The notes beneath the pieces were generated by a model. It saw nothing but the letters and a program-made list of their open reading frames with translations. It did no database searches and was not told where the DNA came from. This document shows, piece after piece, positions 22,830 to 33,776 of a stretch of DNA of 64,000 bases. The stretch's first letter is position 1; every line of letters starts with the position of its first letter. The stretch is from Mytilus californianus (lineage: Eukaryota > Mollusca > Bivalvia > Mytilida > Mytilidae), in contig NW_026262701.1 in NCBI RefSeq assembly GCF_021869535.1, positions 44,829,278-44,893,277 of the forward strand. The letters are read 5' to 3'. The position numbers were made by a program, and so were the translations under genes.

Positions 22830-23075
22830 ATTATGGATGGATGCTTGACGTCCAGCGGCAAATTGATATGCATATTCGTACGAAAACATGTTAATGTGAT
22901 ATGAATATTAACCCTGCTTTGTACTAGACCGACACCATCAGCCGGATTTTTAACATGCTAGTTCACAAGGTAACAGTCCGAAGGAAGACATGTCACCTTA
23001 CCCGGACACATTATTCTGATTCCGAGCCGACCAGCCTTTGTCTTACTCCTTAATTTCGCGTGCTTATCAGGGAAG
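22830..23075 (+). repeat. Probable SINE-like dispersed repeat
   Basis: A moderately GC-rich segment runs from GCTTGACGTCCAGCGGCAAA through CTAGACCGACACCATCAGCC and TAACATGCTAGTTCACAAGG to TTCCGAGCCGACCAGCC. I recognise it as resembling a repeat found next to bivalve SINEs. There is no second copy in this window, so the call rests on memory. Confidence 0.45.
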
Positions 23076-23099
23076 GTCCGTGTATATTTGCGTCCATTC

Positions 23100-23338
23100 G
23101 TTTTTCATTTTTAAATATCAAAAACAAAAAACAAAAAACGAGAGTGTTTTCATTTTTCGTTTTTGATTTCTCAAAAACCAAAACGAAAAACAAAAGTGTT
23201 CTCGTTTTTCGTTTTTGATTTCTCTATAAAACCAAAACGGAAAACGAAAGTGTTTTCATTTTTGTTTTTGATTTCTCTAAAACCAAAATAAAAATCAAAC
23301 GTGTTTCCGTTTTTCGTTTTTGATTTCACTAAAGATGA
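23100..23338. repeat. ~52-bp tandem repeat of self-complementary units
   Basis: GTGTTTTC or GTGTTCTC recurs at about 23144, 23196, 23250 and 23301 (periods 51-54). Each unit pairs CGTTTTTGATTTCTC with AAAACGAAAAAC, so single units can fold back. About four copies. Confidence 0.8.
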
Positions 23339-24370
23339 ATTTTGTATGTAATTTTAATTATTTCTCGTTTTATTATGTACAATGTTTTCCTTTCTTGTTT
23401 CACAGTCATTGATAGTAAATAATGTCAATGTAAACACCCCGGTGTTCTTTCAACATAATGTAGACAAAATAGACCGCCTGACTTATGAATTGAACTACGG
23501 TGATAAATGAATCAAAGCCTTTCAAATTATCTTGTTTATATCTTTATAAAAAAAAAATTATATATTTAAATATTTCACGAATCATAAATTTAAATTGTAC
23601 AATATAATATTATATAAAGACGGTACAAATAAATAGATTGATTACAACATCACATTTACAAGGGAGGTTACTACTTTTAAAACTGATAAGAAAACTAGCC
23701 CAGTCGTTAAGTATACATGCACAGCGGTTATCAGATCTATAGTATTTAAATCGAAGTTAATGTCGACGGATGCAAAAGTCTTTATCAATCTGAACAATAA
23801 GGGTGCGTGATCTTTACTTTTAAGTTTAGAAAGGTTGATCTAAGATGATAAGACATGCCGTAACTAGCCTCTATTACAAGTGAAGCAAAATATATTTTGG
23901 GCGAGGGGTCTCTGGCTTAAGGCCCCCAAAAGATCTGAAAAAATGACGCAAAATCGTGCATTGTGAACGTTTCTTTCGAACCTTTTCTTAATCTAAAACG
24001 CAAGTTTTGTTTAATTTATTTTTTCGACAATATATCAAAATATATAGATTCAGTGTAAGACTTTTAGTATTTAGGGACAACATCAAAAGACATATGTAGG
24101 ATAAAGCAAAATATTGTAATCCACATAGTCAGGTGTGTTGCTGTTGTTTTTAGGGTATGAATGGTGCGTTGCCTCGTTGAAGACCCTCCGGCTACTTTCA
24201 AGATGAAGAACAGGAATAAAAGCCCTGTTTATTGATAATTTTCATTTTTTCTATGTATTGTGTGCGATGTTGTCCCATGCACATTTACTCCACATCTCTT
24301 TATTTTCTATTTTAGGGCCTTAACAAGGCTCAATGCAAGTTTAGCCCTTCAATGTTAAATTTTGAGGTCA
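23339..24370. other. No recognisable gene
   Basis: AT-rich DNA with no open frame of interest. A fragment near 24160-24235 (GAAGACCCTCCGGCTACTTTC) loosely resembles the GAAGACCCATTGGTGGCC repeat at 28.3 and 37.5 kb. Confidence 0.5.
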
Positions 24371-24666
24371 TATGTTACACTATTGTTTCGGGTAGGGGGT
24401 GAATTTGGTACCTATTAAAACGTTTAAACCCGCTGCATTTGTTTGCACCTGTCCCAAGTCAGAAACCTGATGTTCAGTAGTTGTCGTTTGTTGATGTGGT
24501 TCATAAGTGTTCTCGTTTCTCGTTTAGTATATAGATTAGACCGTTGGTTTTCCCGTGTTGAAGACCGTACTTTGACCTTTAATGGTTTTTCTTTTACAAA
24601 TTGTGACTTGGATGGAGAGTTATCTCGTTGGCACTCATACCACATCTTCTTATATCTATATATGGT
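24371..24666 (+). repeat. Dispersed repeat W, copy with 5' part
   Basis: It begins TGTTACACTATTGTTTCGGG, continues with AAAACGTTTAAACCCGCTGC and GTCGTTTGTTGATGTGGTTC, lacks part of the middle, and ends TTGGCACTCATACCACATC and TTCTTATATCTATATA. Frames at 24424-24706 are incidental translations of it. Confidence 0.75.
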
Positions 24667-25284
24667 CTTTTTAAATGAATTTATGTCGGGAGATTGGGAT
24701 TTCTAGCTTTAGTTTAACCCATGTCAGCTTTTTATGTGTATTTACAGAAAAGAGAGCCAGTTTTGTATTCTTTAATATACTGTAACAGTTTAAATTTCCA
24801 TGAAAAAGGGACAGTTTTTTTCTATGACCGGTAGCATCGTATCATATCTAGACATTGGTAGGCATATAAAATTGCAAAACCACACATGACCGTTCATTAG
24901 TCTTTGTAGATCTATTCCAAGTCTTAATAAGTCTACACAAAGCAGAAAATGAACTTTTACAACAAGGAATATTACACAAATGAAGCCATAGTCATAAAGA
25001 TCGATTGACTGATTGATGTTCCTTTAACGTCGCCTCAGAACAAAAAAATAATATATGATATTCATTCTCAACATCTTCAATCTCTATTGTTCCCAAGGAA
25101 GCAACCATTTGATTCTCTGGGGTGGGGTAGGGATTTGTACCCGAAGTTAATACTTTTTTTTAACCCAGACCATAAAACATGCCTTTATCCATGGCCACTC
25201 ACAAACACAACTAGATATCATTGAGATGGGAGCCATCTCTGTGGGCCCCGCTGTGAATAATGTGCATTAAAAAATTTGTATCTT
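24667..25284. other. No gene; possible SINE-tail remnant near 25000
   Basis: GATTGACTGATTGATGTTCC followed by TTTAACGTCGCC near 25001-25035 resembles the minus-sense tail of the SINE at 22455. Otherwise there is no signal. Confidence 0.45.
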
Positions 25285-25640
25285 TACCATAGGACATGGG
25301 GTTGTCAATTGAAACCAAAGTTTTTGACCTTGACCTTTGACCTAGGAATTTGTACATACATTATGACACACCCTCTGGTGTTGGTTGATATACCATAGGA
25401 CATGGGGTTGTCAACTGAAACCAAAGTTTTTGACCTTGACCTTTGACCTAGGAATTTGTACATACATTATGACACACCCTCTGGTGTTGGTTGATATACA
25501 TGTCAAGTGTAAACTTTGAAATCGTAACGGTTCTCTAGATATAGAGTGGACACAATTTGTTACGGACACGGACGAACAGAAAGACGGACGGACGGACGGA
25601 CGGACGAACTGATCACTATAGGGCGCCGCCATTCGTTGGG
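25285..25640 (+). repeat. 106-bp tandem duplication with (GGAC)n end
   Basis: TACCATAGGACATGGGGTTG starts at 25285 and again at 25391, and the two ~106-bp units are nearly identical. A unique segment and a GGAC run (25584-25606) follow, ending ATCACTATAGGGCGCC and GGGGCCCTAA. This is the structure of a dispersed repeat seen in molluscs. The minus-strand frame with SVRPSVRPS-like residues is a translation of the microsatellite. Confidence 0.7.
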
Positions 25641-26124
25641 GCCCTAATATTATTTCCAACATTTATTAAAAACATTTTTTTTTACACTTTTATATTTTTT
25701 GTTGTCTTAAAATATTAATTTGACTTGAATTTATACGAGTTTACTAAATATACATGTTTATACAAGCCAAATCAGTTTATATCTTGTTTCTCGCCTGACT
25801 ATACAAAAGCCCAGGAGAGCTTTGGTCATCATTTGTCGTCTTTGATAGATAAGATTGACTTATAAGCTGTCTATACAAAGTAATGGGACAATGGCATGAA
25901 GACATCACCAAATCACCATATGCAATACACAAAAAGACATCTAGAGCTCACAATATGGTCTTCAACTACCTACCCATCAACAGGCAGTAAGCTCTGGTTG
26001 GCTCTAAACACAATTCCAAGGGTACAGCAAAATGTGAAAATATCCAATTAAAACTGGGTGACCTGGGAGGAAAACATTGGAACTTTCCTAAGAAATACAA
26101 ATTTCAACCCCCTCAACATTTTTT
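25641..26124. other. No recognisable gene
   Basis: AT-rich interval without coding signal or repeat partner in the window. Confidence 0.5.
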
Positions 26125-26660
26125 TAATAAGGAGATGTGGTATGATTGCCAATGTGACAACTATCCCCAAAGTTCAAATGAAGTGGATGTCAGCAGTTAT
26201 ATATACAATGTAGGCAACCGTACCACCTTCAACAATGAGAAAAAAAAAACATACAGTATAGTCAGGTATACTAGGCCCTCACATGAAAAATACGAAAGAG
26301 TTCAATTGAGAAAAATAACGGCCTAATTTATAACACAATAAAACAAAAAAAAAAAACAAATAAGACAGACATCAACAAACGACAACGACTGAACAACAGG
26401 CTCCTAGCTTGGGACAGGCACATACAGTATGTGGCGGGGTTAAACATGTTTGTGAGCGCTCAACCCTCCCCTTAACCTGGGACAGTTTTGTTACAGCACA
26501 ACATAAGAACAAACTATAAAAATCAGTTGAAAAGGGCTTAACATATCAGATCGATAAAAACAGAAAAAAATACATCTAACAAAAGCACAGACCGGACGTG
26601 GCAGGGTATTCATACATCCATAACACACACAAAAAAAGGACACAAAGTACAGATCTGAGA
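26125..26660 (+). repeat. Dispersed repeat K, copy 2
   Basis: Longer and better preserved than the copy at 17525. It starts AAGGAGATGTGGTATGATTG and ends near AGTACAGATCTGAGAG. A-rich stretches lie at 26240 and 26340. The reverse complement carries ACATGTTTAACCCCGCCAC and CAGTCGTTGTCGTTTG, linking it to the 5' part of repeat W. Confidence 0.7.
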
Positions 26661-27064
26661 GTAATCGCAGTACTGACAGCTAGTTGGAAGCCAATAACAA
26701 CTAATACAAAAATCATGTATCTAAAACTAAAATATCAATCAGTACACATCCAACATCCAATGGACGTAGCTTAAAGACGTTATTAACAGTCAGAGAAAGA
26801 CATGACCTTGTGCAATGCAAAATCATAGGTATCAGCAGATTGTAGTACCTTGGTGTGTATAACAATAATATGCAGTATTGTTTTAAGTTACTGATAACAA
26901 AATTAATACTTATACCAATTAAAACAATATTCAAAGATCTATTTACAGTGTTCAATTGGTAACCTTTTTAAAATAAGTTTATTTAAAGGATTGATAAGTT
27001 TACCCTGATCGTTTTTAATTTACATGCATACAATTTCTATTTATATTATTATTGATAAATACAA

Positions 27065-27190
27065 TATTGCAGAAGTAGTGGAAATAGATCTCAGGCGGGG
27101 GAAGTTGTTTTTGACTTCAGGGAACTTTATTTGGATATGCCTGTTATGGTCTCATTGAGATTTACCAGACCTTCTTTCAATTTCAGTATT
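27065..27190 (+). repeat. Dispersed repeat shared with 39.65 kb
   Basis: GGAAGTTGTTTTTGACTTCA, then GGGAACTTTATTTGGATATG and ATTTACCAGACCTTC, aligns with about 39640-39735 in the same orientation. Noncoding. Confidence 0.6.
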
Positions 27191-27195
27191 TTTTT

Positions 27196-27478
27196 TATGT
27201 CCCATTTATGGACATTATGTTTTTCGGTTTGTGCGTCCGTTCGTTCTTCCGTTCATCCGTCTGTTCCGCTTCAGGTTAATGTTTTTGGTCAAGGTAGTTT
27301 TTGATGAAGTTGAAGTCCAATCAACTTGAAACTCAGTACACATGTTCCATATGATATGATCTATCTAATTTTAATGCCAAGTTAAAGTTCTGACCGCAAA
27401 TTCACGGTCCCCTGGACATAGTAAATGATAGGTCGAGTGGGGCATTCATGTACTATGGACACATTCTTGTTCAAATCC
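27196..27478. mobile_element. Probable non-autonomous DNA element
   Basis: It starts TGTCCCATTTATGGACATTA and ends TACTATGGACACATTCTTG, giving weak inverted ends around TGTCCATA. The interior carries CGTCCGTTCGTTCTTCCG and TTGATGAAGTTGAAGTCCAA, which I associate with a widespread mollusc repeat. No transposase and no paired empty site here. Confidence 0.5.
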
Positions 27479-28130
27479 TTTATTAAAGACGTTTTTTTTA
27501 AATTTACTTCAGATAAAAATACTAAATTAGACGAACCAATCTAATTACCAGATATATCTCTGATTTCGTTATACTTATATGTATGAGCACGTTAATATAT
27601 GTATGAATTTTAATAAGACTACTGGACAAACGCGTTCAATCTTCGGATTTAATTCTTAACAATTTTTCCGAGCGGAGTGAGGCGAAAAACATTGACGTCT
27701 TTCAAGCAAAATTTTATATGTTTGCTATACACACAAATTTATTTTTTAAACTTGGTAATTAATTAATCTAAGATACAGTCCTAGATAATCAAATAATCAT
27801 GAAATACTTGGTATAGTAATCAAATAATCACACACAAAAAAAACCAAAAAAAAACCAGCCAAGTAATCACATACATGTAATCAAAAACTCCATGAGGAGG
27901 CTCATTAAAGATGACATATTTTGGGAATTAATTTTCGTGTGATGAAGACATTATCTTTCAATCGGTTTAATTGAGGTCTAGATCTGGCATGTCAGTTACT
28001 GCTAGTAATCCTTTTTTAAGTTATGAATCATTGTCATTTTGCCTTGTTTCTTTTGTTACCTATTCTGACATCGGACTCGGATTTCTTTTAAACTGAGTTT
28101 TACTGTGCGTATTGCTGTGTGTTTGTTTGT
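27479..28130. other. No recognisable gene
   Basis: AT-rich interval. TTTTTCCGAGCGGAGTGAGG near 27663 loosely matches the region around 39755, following the previous shared repeat at both places. Confidence 0.5.
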
Positions 28131-28139
28131 TTACTCTAC

Positions 28140-28435
28140 ATTGGCTAGCTATAGTTGTATAGGTGGAGGGTTGAGATCTCAAAAAACATGTTTAACCCCG
28201 CCTGTCCTAAGTCAGGAGCCTCTGGTCTTTGTTAGTCTTGTATGTTTTGTTTTTTTTTTAGTTTAGTGTGACGTCCATTTTTACTGAACTAGTATACATT
28301 TTTATTTAGGGGCCAGCTGAAGCCCGCCTCTGGTTGCGGGATTTTCCCGTTGTGTTGAAGACCCATTGGTGGCCTTCGGCTGTTTTCTGCTCTTTGGTTG
28401 GGTTGTTGTCTCTTTGATACATTCTTCATTTCCAT
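28140..28435 (+). repeat. Dispersed repeat with GAAGACCCATTGGTGGCC core
   Basis: It includes AACATGTTTAACCCCGCCTG, CCTAAGTCAGGAGCC, GAAGACCCATTGGTGGCCTT and GGGTTGTTGTCTCTTTGATA, ending CATTTCCATTCTCA. The last 130 bp recur at 37430-37560. Confidence 0.7.
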
Positions 28436-28607
28436 TCTCAGTCTTAATTTCACCAATGAAACTTTACATTATTTTTTGCCTTTGTATTAAAATTAATTTG
28501 TAAACTTCTTGGAACTCTACAATGACCGTCTGATTACAATTAGACACGCAAGAATGTGAAATATGAAAACTTATTTGGCCTTAAATGTCTCAACCTTTTT
28601 TAATGTG

Positions 28608-28810
28608 GGTAACCTGCCGGCACACTTTGTTGAATCAACGTTGAATCTTTGTTGATTTTAGGTTATACATTGATCAACAAATATTCAACATTGATTCAAC
28701 GTTGACAATTCAACGTTGACAATTCAACGTTGAAATTAGTACATTGTTTCAACGTTGAATTAACATTGTGTTGAAATACCAACATAGAATCAACGTTGGC
28801 TAAACAATAT
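28608..28810 (+). repeat. Palindromic TTGAATCAACGTTGAA repeat, left member of inverted pair
   Basis: After a TA it starts ACCTGCCGGCACAC, followed by many TTCAACGTTGA-type self-complementary motifs. It faces an inverted partner at 38010-38284 whose reverse complement starts CCCAGCAGGCACAC. Each member is half of what a complete palindromic element would be. Confidence 0.7.
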
Positions 28811-28880
28811 ATAGAACCCAGTAATTGTGGATACCAGAATTGTCAAAAAAGAAGTATTGGGCACATCACAATTCTTTTTA

Positions 28881-29150
28881 GGGAGCTACCATTTGATTTT
28901 TATGGGGGGGGGGGGGGGGGGGGGGCTAGAATGAAAAATTTTGTCCTGCATTTTTTTTTAGCTGTAATCTCTGTCCTGCGTTTTTATTTTTCACTCTATT
29001 TGGTCCTGCCTTTTTTTTTTTTAGTTCATCCTGACTTTTTTTACCTAAATTGTCGTCCCGACTTTAGTTTTTGCAAGTGTCTCATCCTGACTTTTTTTTT
29101 ACTCAAAACTCCTGTCCTGCCTATTTTTTCAAATTTCCTCCTAGCCCCCC

Positions 29151-29181
<31 letters not shown>

Positions 29182-29203
29182 TACAAATCAAATGGTAGCT
29201 CCC
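28881..29203. mobile_element. PIF/Harbinger-like MITE, 323 bp
   Basis: Terminal inverted repeats: GGGAGCTACCATTTGATTT at the left and its complement at the right. Both are followed inward by long homopolymers: G at 28904-28925 and C at about 29143-29180. TTA trinucleotides flank both sides (28878-28880 and 29204-29206). A TTA duplication with G-starting ends is the Harbinger pattern. The interior repeats TCCTGCCTTTTTTTT or TCCTGAC motifs. The 149-codon frame through it is a low-complexity artefact. Confidence 0.85.
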
Positions 29204-29206
29204 TTA

Positions 29207-30990
29207 ATTGACAACGATATTCACATAAAATACAATATTCAGTAGATGTATCACTAATTGTCTTGGTGATTATAGAATTATATATAAAACAATCGCAGTG
29301 TATATCAGCATAATATATAATATACTTTACACCCCAAATAATAGAAATTCCCAAATTTCACCCCACCCCAAAACATAATAATTTAACCAGCTTGCATACA
29401 GGATCATATAGTAAATATAAATATTTGTGAATAACCCCTTCCCCTAAAAATATGCCCCCCCCCCTTTTAATGGCTGCTGATGTTAAATATCTTGTTTTCA
29501 TTCCTTTTTTTTTTCTATCTATTCTTTTTATCAATCTAAAGAGAAAGACGTATACATCAGTACGGTACATAAACAATGGTTGACAACTTGTAATATAAAC
29601 AACCGATAGATCTATTGGAATAGTGATTTAATTTTTCGCGGCATTTTTAACATTTCTATTTTAAGACAAATTCAGATATGCGCATGCGCAGCTGTTTTTG
29701 TTGCCAAAGTTTGAATATCCGCTTTGGAGACCACAAGGTGATTCTACAGAGTTTTTATCAATATCTTTCCTGTATACAACTTTTACATTTTTATCGTAAG
29801 TATATATAAATTGTTGTGATTACAGTAAATATATATCGTATTTTAGAAATGTGAGGATATCGTGTTGTTATGAAAACTGTACTGAAAAGCTGAAATTTTT
29901 CACGAGGAAAAGGGGGATGTTTAGCATGTTATCATTCCCAATTTACCTTGCAACGTCTCATGAATTTTTATCATTTACTTTTGAATTCATCATATGATTG
30001 AATCAAAAGTTAATAGAAATTTTTTCGTTATTATTCGACCGCAAAAAAATTTTTGTGGTCGTATATTGGTATGACGTTGCCTTGCAAAGAAAATGGTGAT
30101 AGTTTAACCTGGTGACGGAGACAACTTTTTAGATTTTACTAGTGGTTTAAAATAGTGGAAACGAAGTGAAAATCTTATTGGTGGTGGTGCTACATCGTCT
30201 TCTTCTATTTGGTGACCTGTCAAACAAACTGTACATTGTGTTATTGAAATATAAACAATCAAGTTAGTTCACTGCCCTATCTACATGTAAAGGAAAATGG
30301 CCGACTTTTAGATCTGGTTTTAACTTTTACAGAATTCTATATTTTAATCACAAGTTCCGACAAACTTTTATTACGTTTTAGCACGAACCGTTTTTAGTGT
30401 TTTAAAGATCATAAAATATTTAGCTGCATTTTATCCGAATTTGTTCTTAGCCGAATCAGGTGATTTTATATTAGACAACACATACTTTTAAATATTGACA
30501 ATATAGTTTTAACGTGATAAAATATATTACATCTACCAGAGAAGCAGGAAGTGCATAGTATTTAAAATTGAGCAAACAACAACAAACAGTGCATGAGATA
30601 GAGATAGTGAAAGACAATTGATCCACATATAATATCCTCTATAATACATATAGCACCTTATATTCATCAGGGCATTGGCAAATTGTTAACACCATACATA
30701 TATAATATATATAAAGCCTGCTTACGCAAAATCACAGACATATAATCAACTTAGTATTAATTCAATATAGTCATAGTAGCTTATGCATTAGGACCCCTCT
30801 GCTAATATCATCACTCATCATTAAAATTCACAGAGGTATTTTAAAGAACTAGTGAAGAATAGTAGTCAATACATCATAGTGCAAACACTTCAAAATATCA
30901 GAGAAACTGAACAATTAGAATACTATACATCAATTAATCATAGTGTATAATCAGTGAAATTGAACTGTAAAGAATATTATAATTAACAAG
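29207..30990. other. No gene; probable 5' leader of the downstream LINE in the right part
   Basis: AT-rich DNA without coding frames. The right part probably includes the 5' untranslated region of the element starting at 30991, because the ATG is in good context (AACAAGATGG) and no other element boundary is visible. The left limit of the LINE could not be set. Confidence 0.45.
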
Positions 30991-31713
30991 ATGGATACAA
31001 ACATGCAGGTAGATCGAACACGACGTAGTCTACGAATTGCAGACAGAAATGAGCCGAATACAACTCAGACTCGCATTGAAACAAAACAATATGAACTGAA
31101 CCAGAGAAGGGCAATTAGAAAACAGCTAGACTTATGTAACCTTACGTCTAATATAATGCACATAAATAAACTGGGAAATCATATTTATACCATGAATACA
31201 AGTACATACAAACTATATTCAGCCAAAATTATAAAGTACTTTGAAGAGCTACAAAATGAGCCAAATCACCAAAATAGAGCTACAGTAACAAACAGGACTG
31301 ATAAAAAAGGGGTTACCGTGGAACATAAGATCCAAATCCACACTAAAACCGCAACCCAACGAAAAGGTACACTCAGATACTGTATCATGCTTTACCACAC
31401 AACAGCAAAATTCATGGTAAATGGGCGACACCCTCATCTGTTCTTGGAAGACCATAACAGAATTACTCAAGAAATACAGAATGATCCAACATACCGATCA
31501 CTTGCATATAGAACAAGACAACAGCTTGAAGCAGAACTCAGCAACATAACAGAAAATATGCAATCAAGAAATGAAACAAATAATGGTACAACTGATATTG
31601 ACGAACAAAGACAGCAATGTCAGCCAATTTTAAACCTAAACCTGAATCAGTCAAACAACCAAACTACAGACAGGCTTGTTAACTCCAGTATTAAAGAAGG
31701 ACAAAGACTCTAA
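30991..31713 (+). CDS. LINE ORF1-like protein, 240 codons, cut by an internal deletion
   Basis: Intact frame from ATG in an AACAAGATGG context. The product is basic, Q/N/T-rich and hydrophilic. It has RTRRSLRIADRNEP near the start and, at residues about 131-160, LRYCIMLYHTTAKFMVNGRH followed by PHLFLEDH. YHTT..F.VNGR..H.F...H is a motif I associate with the N-terminal region of mollusc and cnidarian non-LTR retrotransposon proteins, where a nucleic-acid-binding or PHD-like part and the endonuclease normally follow. Here the frame runs into a junction near 31655-31665 and ends overlapping the RT frame by 38 bp. Missing between them are the endonuclease and the N-terminal half of the RT. It is a transposon protein, probably non-functional; not a host gene. 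Confidence 0.65.
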   Translation: MDTNMQVDRTRRSLRIADRNEPNTTQTRIETKQYELNQRRAIRKQLDLCNLTSNIMHINKLGNHIYTMNTSTYKLYSAKIIKYFEELQNEPNHQNRATVTNRTDKKGVTVEHKIQIHTKTATQRKGTLRYCIMLYHTTAKFMVNGRHPHLFLEDHNRITQEIQNDPTYRSLAYRTRQQLEAELSNITENMQSRNETNNGTTDIDEQRQQCQPILNLNLNQSNNQTTDRLVNSSIKEGQRL

Positions 31714-33520
31714 ACTGCCTGGTAACTACAGAGGTATTGCAGTTACTCCAGTACTGAGTAAGATACTTGAAACTGTTCTCCAAGATGACACAAATGATGA
31801 ACTCAAAGCCACACAAAGTAGATTACAGCGGGGGTTTACAGAAGAGACTTCACCTGTTAATGCTGGGCTGGTAGTAACAGAAGGTATTAATGAAGCCTGT
31901 GACCAAAACATCTCTGCTGGAGTGGTAACCCTTGACGCAGAAAAGGCATTCGATAAACTCGACCACCAAATACTCCTCAGAAAAATATTCCACTCTGGAA
32001 TTAAGGATACAAGATGGTTACTCATTAAGCTGCTACAAACAGAAGCTAATACCAAGGTCAAATGGAAAGGCAACCTGAGCAAAATATTCCAGTCCAGACA
32101 AGGCATTAGACAGGGAGCAAAACTTTCACCATCCCTGTATAAAAGATACAACAATCAACTTCTTCAAACCTTACAACTACATGATGCTGGGGCAAAAATT
32201 GGAACAACATTTATTGGGGCACCTACAGTAGCTGATGACATTGCTCTGATTGCTTTCAACCCTATAGATCTACAGTGTGCACTGAATATAGTGAACGACT
32301 CAACCAAAATAGACAAAGTCGCAATAAACTCCTCCAAAAGCGATGCAGTGATCTTTAACACCAAAAGAGGAAGGGAGCCACAGGAATGGAAAATTGGAAA
32401 CGAAACAATAGCAGAAGTCCAGGAAACAACTCATATTGGGATAGTGAGAAATGCCAACAAGAAAAATGATATCGAAAGCAGAATAGAGAAAGGACGACGT
32501 ACAATGTATGCCTTACTAGGAGCTGGCTTACACGGGAAAAATGGTATCAATCCTGTAGTAACGAATAAAATATTTACAACATTTAGCAGGCCCAGAATAA
32601 CATATGGACTTGAAGTAGTAAAATTACAGCAGAAAGAACTCAACGCTTTGGAAATCTACGAGCGGAAACTACTGAAACAGATCCAAGGGCTCCCTGACAG
32701 ATGCGCTAACGTTGCAGTGTATGCTTTACTAGGGACAACTCCAATTACAGTCCATATAGAGCGAAACTCCTTGACCACCTTTTTCAACATTGCTTCACAC
32801 CCAGAGTTTATAGAACATGAGATTGCCAGACGTCAGTTAGCAATGAAGGATGAAACAAGTAACAGCTGGTTTACACATATAAGGATCATCCTACAGAAAT
32901 ATAGCCTTCCAACAGCATTCGAAATTATGAACAATCCACCAAGTAAAACCCTATGGAAGAAGCAAATCGATTCAGCTATCAACAAATACTAGGAAGAGTC
33001 CTGGAGAGATGAGATTGAACAGAAAAAATCATTAAAATATCTGAACCTACAAGAACTGGCTACCAAACATCCACACAATATCTGGAAAACAGCTCAGAAC
33101 AACATCAGGGACATCTCAAAAGCCACAATCAAAGCTCGCCTTCTCACAGGTACCTATACTCTCCAAGCTGATCGCAAAAGATTCAATCAACATGCAGTGT
33201 CTGAAACCTGCCTTCTTTGTAAAACACACACTGAGGACAGATGCCATTTCATCCTTAAATGCACAGTACTAGAGTCGCCACGTTCAAAGCATTTAGCTCT
33301 ACTAAAGCAGCTTTTGGCTAGGAAAATCAGCACTGACACAGCAGAAGAAATATTTAACGACGAAGAGCTTCTCATGCACTGTATTCTTGACTGCTCAATG
33401 TTAACCAGAATGGGTTATATAGAAATACAAAGTGACATTATCAGAGACATTGAAGAAATCAGCAGAAATTTAATTTATGAATTGCACAATCTTAGGGCAG
33501 TGAACCTTAATAAATTATAA
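31655..33520 (+). pseudogene. LINE reverse transcriptase to C-terminal zinc motif, one stop codon
   Basis: One reading frame from about 31655 to the stop at 33520, interrupted only by TAG at 32990-32992. It begins at RT motif 2: TGLLTPVLKKDKDSKLPGNY and RGIAVTPVLSKILE, with no ATG of its own. It continues with VVTLDAEKAFDKLDH, RQGIRQGAKLSP and a catalytic box reading PTVADDIALIAFNP, where the usual first Y of YADD is V. After the thumb come FSRPRITYGLEV and a C-terminal CLLCKTHTEDRCHFILKC zinc-like motif, ending ELHNLRAVNLNKL. It is remarkably intact apart from the single nonsense codon and the missing 5' half. It sits 3' of the ORF1-like frame in the same orientation, so the two are parts of one internally deleted element. 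Confidence 0.85.
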
Positions 33521-33589
33521 TAACAATCTGTGAACTTTATATCGTGTGAGACAATAGTTAAGACAAAGGAACTTTTAGTGATATATTTA

Positions 33590-33612
33590 ATTTTTTTTTT
33601 TTTTTTTTTTTC
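33590..33612 (+). repeat. Homopolymer T, 3' of the LINE
   Basis: About 22 T residues beginning 70 bases after the LINE stop codon. It is not a polyadenylation tail in the sense orientation. It marks the approximate boundary between the LINE and the composite repeat region. Confidence 0.6.
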
Positions 33613-33776
33613 CGAACACCACCACCAATCTTTTCAATTGGTAACCTTATACCTGTTTACGACAGGGTGCTCCGAAGTCAACGGAGGAATTTACCAGCAC
33701 AACAACAACAACAACAACAAGTTGGCGTCGTCGTCGTCGTCAGGCGTCGTCCTGCGTCGTCCGAAGACACATTGGT

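Noticed and set aside
25411-25662. Minus-strand 83-codon frame with SVRPSVRPS
   Set aside because: It is the translation of the (GGAC)n microsatellite plus flanking duplicated repeat.
28796-29245. 149-codon frame and its minus-strand partner with glycine and proline runs
   Set aside because: The glycine and proline runs are the G and C homopolymers of the MITE.
31249-32643. Minus-strand frames opposite the LINE (73, 142, 66 and 70 codons)
   Set aside because: They are antisense shadows of the ORF1-like and RT frames and have no motifs.
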